The notes beneath the pieces were generated by a model. That model searched no databases. It was not told where the DNA came from and worked only from the letters and a program-made list of their open reading frames with translations. From an uncultured Spirochaetota bacterium (GTDB lineage Bacteria; Spirochaetota; UBA4802; UBA5368): DNA of 8,887 bases. Both the position numbers and the translations under genes were made by a program. Shown piece by piece: positions 5,187-8,887 of the stretch (its first letter is position 1; each line of letters begins with the position of its first letter). The stretch is from positions 1-8,887 of the forward strand of contig CALMJO010000403.1 of assembly GCA_937864375.1 (NCBI GenBank), read 5' to 3'.

Positions 5187-5636
5187 ATGAGGTTGTCCAC
5201 GAGAGCGCGTTACGGTTTAAGGCTGATGATGGATCTTGGGCTCCACGAGGGAAAGAGGCCGGTGCTGCTGAAAGACATCGCGCGCGAAGAGCGGATTTCG
5301 GAGAAGTACCTGGGGCAGATCATCATCCCGCTCAAATCTCACGGGCTTGTCGCCACGCGAAGGGGCTCCCGCGGGGGATACGTCCTGGGACGACCCTCGG
5401 CGGAAATCCGGATCGGGGAGATCGTGGACGCGCTCGAGGGCGACCTTGGGCTTCAGGATGCCACGGGGGAACAGGCGGTTGCGGAAGGCCCCGGCGAACT
5501 GGTCTCCCGGGATTTCTGGGAAGGACTGGGACGCGCGATGAGGTTATACCTGGATTCCCAGACGCTGCAGGACCTCGTAACCAGGCTCAAAAGCATCAGG
5601 AAAGAACCCGCGCAGGATGCTCACTACGTCATTTGA
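5187..5636 (+). CDS. Rrf2-family transcriptional regulator without cysteines
   Basis: A 149-residue DNA-binding protein. MRLSTRARYGLRLMMDLGLH (1-20) is the typical Rrf2 N-terminus. Residues 26-55 form the winged helix-turn-helix, with recognition helix around ISEKYLGQIIIPLKSHGL (37-54), and the wing is RRGSRGGYVLGRP (58-70). Then comes the dimerisation helix with IRIGEIVDALEGDL (75-87). IscR, NsrR and RsrR carry a cluster through cysteines near residues 90-105; this protein has no cysteine at all, so it cannot use that sensor. Cysteine-independent Rrf2 proteins such as CymR of Firmicutes control sulfur amino acid genes, sensing through CysK; the metY gene 33 bases downstream fits that role. 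The start at 5187 is the family start, although only GGCGG serves as ribosome binding site. Confidence 0.88.
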   Translation: MRLSTRARYGLRLMMDLGLHEGKRPVLLKDIAREERISEKYLGQIIIPLKSHGLVATRRGSRGGYVLGRPSAEIRIGEIVDALEGDLGLQDATGEQAVAEGPGELVSRDFWEGLGRAMRLYLDSQTLQDLVTRLKSIRKEPAQDAHYVI

Positions 5637-5669
5637 CTCCGGAGCGGGAAACGAAAACGGAGGAACACC

Positions 5670-6986
5670 ATGAGTAGAATCGACAGCACGCTTAAGATCG
5701 AGTCACTGATGCTGCACGGCGGACAGGAGCCCGATCCCGTCACCGGGGCGCGCGCCGTTCCCATCTACCAGACCACGTCTTACCAGTTCCGCGACAGCGA
5801 CCACGCAGCGGCGCTTTTCGCGCTCAGGGAGTCCGGAAACATCTACACGCGCATCATGAATCCCACGACCGACGTGTTCGAAAAACGGATGGCGCTGCTG
5901 GACGGCGGGGTGGGGGCGCTCGCGGTCGCGAGCGGGCAGTCGGCAACCCTGCTGGCGCTCCTGAACATCGCTCAGTCCGGCGACGAGATCGTGTCCATGG
6001 ACAACCTGTACGGCGGAACCTACAACCTGTTCCATTACACCTTTGCCCGCATGGGCATCACCGTGAAGTTCGTCAGGTCGAACGACCTGGATGCGCTGCA
6101 GAAGGCGATCACCCCGCGGACGAAGGCGGTGTACGCGGAGTCCATCGGTAATCCCAAGCTGGACGTCGCCGACGTGCGGGGGATCAGCGATCTGGCCCAC
6201 AGGAACGGCGTGCCCTTCGTGATAGACAATACCGTTTCTCCCTACCTTTTGCGCCCCATTGACCACGGCGCCGACATCGTCGTGTACTCGGCGACGAAGT
6301 TCATAGGGGGCCACGGGACGTCCATAGGCGGGGTGATCGTCGATTCCGGAAGGTTCGACTGGACAGGCGGGAGGTTCCCGCTCATATCCGGACCGGATCC
6401 CAGCTATCACAACATAGATTTCGTCGAGGCGCTCAAGGGGGCCGGGAACATCGCCTATATAATGAAGGCGCGGGTCACGCTGCTTCGCGACATGGGCCCG
6501 GCGCTTTCGCCGTTCAACTCGTTCCTGTTCCTCCAGGGACTCGAAACCCTGCACCTGCGCATGCCGCGTCACGCGGAAAACGCCCTGCAGGTGGCGCGCA
6601 TGCTGGAGACGCACTCCAAGGTGGCAGCGGTGCTGTACCCCGGACTGCCGTCGAGCCCCGAAAAAGCGCGTGCGGACAGGTACCTGCCGCGCGGGGCCGG
6701 AGCGATCGTGGGGCTCCGGATCAAGGGCGGGTACGAGGACGGGAAGAAATTCATAGACTCGCTCAGGCTCATTTCACACCTGGCGAACATAGGGGACGCG
6801 AAGACGCTAGCGATCCATCCCGCGAGCACCACTCACCAGCAGCTCACCCCCGAGGAGCAGCGTGCCACGGGCGTGACGCCCGACTTCATCCGGATCTCGG
6901 TGGGAATCGAGCACATCGACGACATACTGGCCGATATTGACCAGGCGCTGGAGGTCTCGTGCGGGGACGGCGGATGCGCCCGGTGA
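5670..6986 (+). CDS. metY: O-acetylhomoserine sulfhydrylase (PLP enzyme)
   Basis: A full-length 438-residue Cys/Met-metabolism PLP enzyme that makes homocysteine from O-acetyl-L-homoserine and sulfide, in the cytoplasm. Visible features are PIYQTTSYQF (31-40), YTRIMNPT (59-66, the Tyr/Arg that bind phosphate of the neighbouring subunit's PLP), ASGQSA (87-92), IDNT with Asp186 that pairs the pyridine nitrogen, and YSATKFIGGHGTSIGG (206-221) with PLP lysine Lys210. The GHGTSIGG version of the lysine loop and the length favour MetY over cystathionine gamma-synthase or gamma-lyase. GGAGG lies 6 bases before the ATG. It follows the Rrf2 gene by 33 bases and is probably in the same operon and under its control. 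The C-terminus is odd: SCGDGGCAR holds the only two cysteines of the protein (Cys431, Cys436), beyond the usual family end. Confidence 0.9.
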   Translation: MSRIDSTLKIESLMLHGGQEPDPVTGARAVPIYQTTSYQFRDSDHAAALFALRESGNIYTRIMNPTTDVFEKRMALLDGGVGALAVASGQSATLLALLNIAQSGDEIVSMDNLYGGTYNLFHYTFARMGITVKFVRSNDLDALQKAITPRTKAVYAESIGNPKLDVADVRGISDLAHRNGVPFVIDNTVSPYLLRPIDHGADIVVYSATKFIGGHGTSIGGVIVDSGRFDWTGGRFPLISGPDPSYHNIDFVEALKGAGNIAYIMKARVTLLRDMGPALSPFNSFLFLQGLETLHLRMPRHAENALQVARMLETHSKVAAVLYPGLPSSPEKARADRYLPRGAGAIVGLRIKGGYEDGKKFIDSLRLISHLANIGDAKTLAIHPASTTHQQLTPEEQRATGVTPDFIRISVGIEHIDDILADIDQALEVSCGDGGCAR

Positions 6987-7108
6987 GCGCTCGGCAGGTT
7001 CCACCGTCGCGCATGATGCCGGAGGCATGGAAAAATTGCCGGCAGCGGGAAAAGCCTGTTAATTGAAAAGCGGGGGGCCGATCAGCATTGCGGCGGGGTC
7101 ATAAAATG

Positions 7109-7134
7109 AAGGGTATTCATGTAAACCCTTGACA
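7109..7134 (+). promoter_or_regulatory. Inverted repeat and -35-like box upstream of thiS
   Basis: The 198-base gap between metY and thiS holds AAGGGT-N10-ACCCTT (7109-7130), immediately joined to a consensus TTGACA (7129-7134). No good -10 lies 16-18 bases further (AACAGT at best), so it may need an activator, or be chance. A second small stem ATGCC-GGA-GGCAT lies at 7016-7028, 30 bases after metY, without a T-run. The gap itself suggests that thiSGH has its own promoter. Confidence 0.25.
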
Positions 7135-7184
7135 GATTTGTAATTTGTGAAACAGTGCGCCCTGAAATAACGAAAGGACCATTA

Positions 7185-7385
7185 ATGAAGATAATCCTGA
7201 ATGGAAAGGAGTTCATCCTCGAGCGACCCGTGTCGGTGCGGGGACTCGTCGCGCTCAGGGGGATCACGAACCCGTCGGTCGTGGTGGAGAGAAACCGTGC
7301 GATCGTGAACAGGGAGGAATGGGACATGGTGATGATTGCGGAGGGGGACACCGTCGAGGTGCTTTCGCTCGTGGGAGGGGGCTGA
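7185..7385 (+). CDS. thiS: Sulfur carrier protein ThiS
   Basis: A 66-residue ubiquitin-fold protein that carries sulfur as a C-terminal thiocarboxylate for thiazole synthesis. It begins MKIILNGKEF, has the conserved VVVERNRAIVNREEW middle (32-46) and EGDTVEVLSLVGGG end (53-66). The C-terminal Gly-Gly is directly exposed, as in ThiS of Bacillus, with no extra residues to be cut off. The start at 7185 rather than an upstream GTG is set by AAAGGA 6 bases before it and by the family length. Its stop codon overlaps the thiG start (TGATG), so the two are translationally coupled. ThiF, which would adenylate it, is not in the window. Confidence 0.93.
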   Translation: MKIILNGKEFILERPVSVRGLVALRGITNPSVVVERNRAIVNREEWDMVMIAEGDTVEVLSLVGGG

Positions 7386-8152
7386 TGGACGATATGCTGA
7401 AAATCGCGGGGAGGGATATCCGGAGCCGCTTCCTGCTGGGGACCGGGAAATTCGCCTCGAACCAGGTCATGCGCGATACCATCGTCGCCTCCGGGTCGCA
7501 CATCGTAACCGTCGCCGTGAGGCGCGTTGACCCCGACGCGGGGAGCGCCAACATCCTCGAGTACGTCCCCGCGGACTGCATCCTCATGCCCAACACCTCG
7601 GGCGCCAGGAACGCCGACGAGGCCGTGCGCATCGCCCGGCTCGCGCGCGCCATGGGGTGCGGCGACTGGATCAAGATCGAGGTGATATCGGACAACCGCT
7701 ACCTCCTGCCCGACAACGCCGAAACCATTCGCGCGACCGACGTCCTCGCGAAGGAGGGCTTCGTCGTGATGCCCTATATGAATCCCGACCTTATGGACGC
7801 CAGGAGGCTCCGTGACGCGGGGGCCGCCTCGGTCATGCCTCTGGGGGCGCCCATAGGGACCAACAGGGGACTGCGCATGAAGGAGATGATCGGTATCTTA
7901 ATAGAAGAAATGGACCTGCCGGTGGTCGTGGACGCCGGGATAGGGCTCCCCTCGCAGGCCGCTGAATCGATGGAGATGGGGGCCAGCGCGGTGCTGGTGA
8001 ACACGGCGGTCGCGACCGCGCAGGACCCCGCGCGCATAGCGCGGGCCTTCGCCATGGCGATCCGGGCGGGGCGCGACGCCTTCCTCGCGGGACCGGGCTC
8101 GGTCAAGAAGCACGCCCAGGCGTCCTCGCCGCTCACCGGCTTTCTCAGGTAA
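7385..8152 (+). CDS. thiG: Thiazole synthase ThiG
   Basis: A 255-residue TIM-barrel enzyme that joins 1-deoxy-D-xylulose 5-phosphate, dehydroglycine and the sulfur of ThiS thiocarboxylate into the thiazole phosphate of thiamine. Family motifs are LLGTGKF (17-23), VTVAVRRVD (41-49), LMPNTSGARNADEAVRIARLAR (67-88), WIKIEVISD (95-103) with Lys97 as the Schiff-base lysine, VMPLGAPIGTNRG (150-162), VVVDAGIGLPS (180-190) and LVNTAVA (204-210). The length is normal. The start at 7385 overlaps the thiS stop. The GGA GGG GGC codons of the ThiS Gly tail serve as its ribosome binding site, 6 bases before the ATG. Confidence 0.95.
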   Translation: MDDMLKIAGRDIRSRFLLGTGKFASNQVMRDTIVASGSHIVTVAVRRVDPDAGSANILEYVPADCILMPNTSGARNADEAVRIARLARAMGCGDWIKIEVISDNRYLLPDNAETIRATDVLAKEGFVVMPYMNPDLMDARRLRDAGAASVMPLGAPIGTNRGLRMKEMIGILIEEMDLPVVVDAGIGLPSQAAESMEMGASAVLVNTAVATAQDPARIARAFAMAIRAGRDAFLAGPGSVKKHAQASSPLTGFLR

Positions 8153-8173
8153 AATATCGCATAACGGGCATCC

Positions 8174-8887
8174 ATGTCATTCAACGAGACAATAGCACGC
8201 TACCGGGAGTTCGATTTCGTCCGCGCCGCGGAGCGGGCGTCCGCGCGCGACGTCGAGCGCGCCCTCGCGAAACGGCATCTCGACGAGGAGGACCTCCTCG
8301 CGCTCCTGTCGCCCGCGGCCGCGCCCTTCCTGGAACAGATGGCCGTCCGCTCGAGCGAGACCACGCTCATGCATTTTGGCCGCGTCATCCACCTGTATGC
8401 GCCGCTGTACATTAGCAATTTCTGCGTGAACGAGTGCGCCTACTGCGGATTCAGGCACAGCACAGGCATCCCGCGCATGAAGCTCACGATGGAGGAGATC
8501 GAGGTGGAGGCGCGGGCCATCGCCGCCACCGGGATCAGGCACATCCTGGTCCTTACCGGCGAGTCCCGCAGGGATTCACCCGTTTCCTACATCCGGGATG
8601 CCGTGAACATTCTTGAGAAACACTTTTCCTCCATCTCGATCGAGGTGTATCCCCTCGAATTGGAGGAATACCGCGCGCTCGTGGAGGCCGGCGCCGACGG
8701 ACTCACGCTCTACCAGGAGACCTACGACGAGGCCCTGTACGACTCTATTCACCGCGGTCCCAAGCGAAACTACCTCAACAGGCTGGAGGCCCCTGAGCGC
8801 GCGTGCGAGGCCCGCATGCGCACCGTGGGCGTGGGGGCGCTGCTGGGACTGTCAGATTGGAGGAGGGATTCGTTTCTGGCGGCACTG
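8174..8887 (+). CDS. thiH: 2-iminoacetate synthase ThiH, 3' end outside the window
   Basis: The first 238 residues of a radical SAM enzyme that splits tyrosine into p-cresol and dehydroglycine for ThiG; the anaerobe's choice in place of the glycine oxidase ThiO. GRVIHLYAPLYISNFCVNEC (69-88) continues into AYCGF, giving the cluster motif CxxxCxxC with Cys84, Cys88 and Cys91. LVLTGESR (125-132) is the Gly-rich SAM site, followed by IEVYPLE (156-162) and GLTLYQETYDEALY (176-189), all typical of ThiH. About 130 residues would remain beyond the edge. The start at 8174 is 21 bases after the thiG stop, with only a weak GGG-type binding site, but residues 1-20 fit the family. An oxygen-sensitive enzyme here supports an anaerobic or microaerobic life. 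Confidence 0.93.
   Translation, partial: MSFNETIARYREFDFVRAAERASARDVERALAKRHLDEEDLLALLSPAAAPFLEQMAVRSSETTLMHFGRVIHLYAPLYISNFCVNECAYCGFRHSTGIPRMKLTMEEIEVEARAIAATGIRHILVLTGESRRDSPVSYIRDAVNILEKHFSSISIEVYPLELEEYRALVEAGADGLTLYQETYDEALYDSIHRGPKRNYLNRLEAPERACEARMRTVGVGALLGLSDWRRDSFLAAL

Noticed and set aside
5187..5636. IscR-type iron-sulfur sensor
   Set aside because: The protein has no cysteine at all, so the usual cluster ligands are missing; an Isc gene context is also missing.
5637..5669. SAM riboswitch or T-box before metY
   Set aside because: The gap is only 33 bases and holds just the ribosome binding site; nothing of that size would fit, and no such motif lies before the Rrf2 gene.
5123..5677. 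Plus-strand frame overlapping the Rrf2 gene
   Set aside because: It is a shifted frame over a clear Rrf2 protein, with a Gly/Arg-rich low-complexity translation.
5703..6614. Long minus-strand frame opposite metY
   Set aside because: It mirrors a strongly conserved enzyme gene and has the Arg/His/Val-rich composition of an antisense frame in GC-rich DNA.
7100..7184. TPP riboswitch ahead of thiS, suggested by the ACCCTTGACAG stretch
   Set aside because: The conserved CTGAGA and CTGATCTGG-type cores and the closing AGGGAA are missing, so the likeness is limited to a few bases.

Overview
The window is a high-GC bacterial chromosome segment with no rRNA, tRNA, CRISPR array or insertion sequence that I can see. 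It looks like an anaerobic diderm. Evidence for an outer membrane is a CsgG/TolB-like N-domain joined to a barrel-like C-terminal half ending in Phe, and a probable lipoprotein. The DUF3343 protein is typical of anaerobes. A spirochaete (Spirochaetota) fits the envelope genes best, with a deltaproteobacterium-like lineage as the alternative; this placement is an inference with modest confidence.

Left part, minus strand (51-2127): a tightly spaced three-gene envelope operon, transcribed from about 2200 down to 51. It encodes an exported TlpA/ResA-like thiol-disulfide protein, a CsgG-like/beta-barrel outer membrane protein, and a small AT-rich repeat lipoprotein that stops in the middle of a repeat. 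A terminator-like hairpin follows at 11-43. A 307-base gap (2128-2434) upstream holds hairpins, a weak promoter candidate and a small open frame.

Middle, minus strand (2435-4904): a YegS-type lipid kinase, a 73-residue DUF3343 (Se/S carrier-like) protein with a CGVC motif, and an MFS transporter, probably one operon. Between the DUF3343 gene and the transporter lies a 25-codon fragment that looks like the C-terminal end of a GH114 (TM1410/MJ1477-type) glycoside hydrolase whose body has been lost.

Divergent control region (4905-5186): the kinase operon and the rightward genes are transcribed away from each other. Both promoter regions carry the same perfect 10-base palindrome, ATACTAGTAT. Between them lie a 7+7 inverted repeat, a three-part repeat able to form two alternative hairpins, and a 17-codon signal-peptide-like frame.

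Right part, plus strand (5187-8887): a cysteine-free Rrf2 regulator (CymR-like by logic, not proven), O-acetylhomoserine sulfhydrylase (metY) with an unusual CX4C tail, then thiS-thiG-thiH for the thiazole half of thiamine; thiH runs off the end.

Taken together, positions 3700-8887 have a sulfur theme: a sulfur-type regulator, homocysteine synthesis from sulfide, a ThiS sulfur carrier, and a divergent operon with a CxxC Se/S-carrier-like protein and a transporter that may share the same operator. That shared control is the most interesting hypothesis here.
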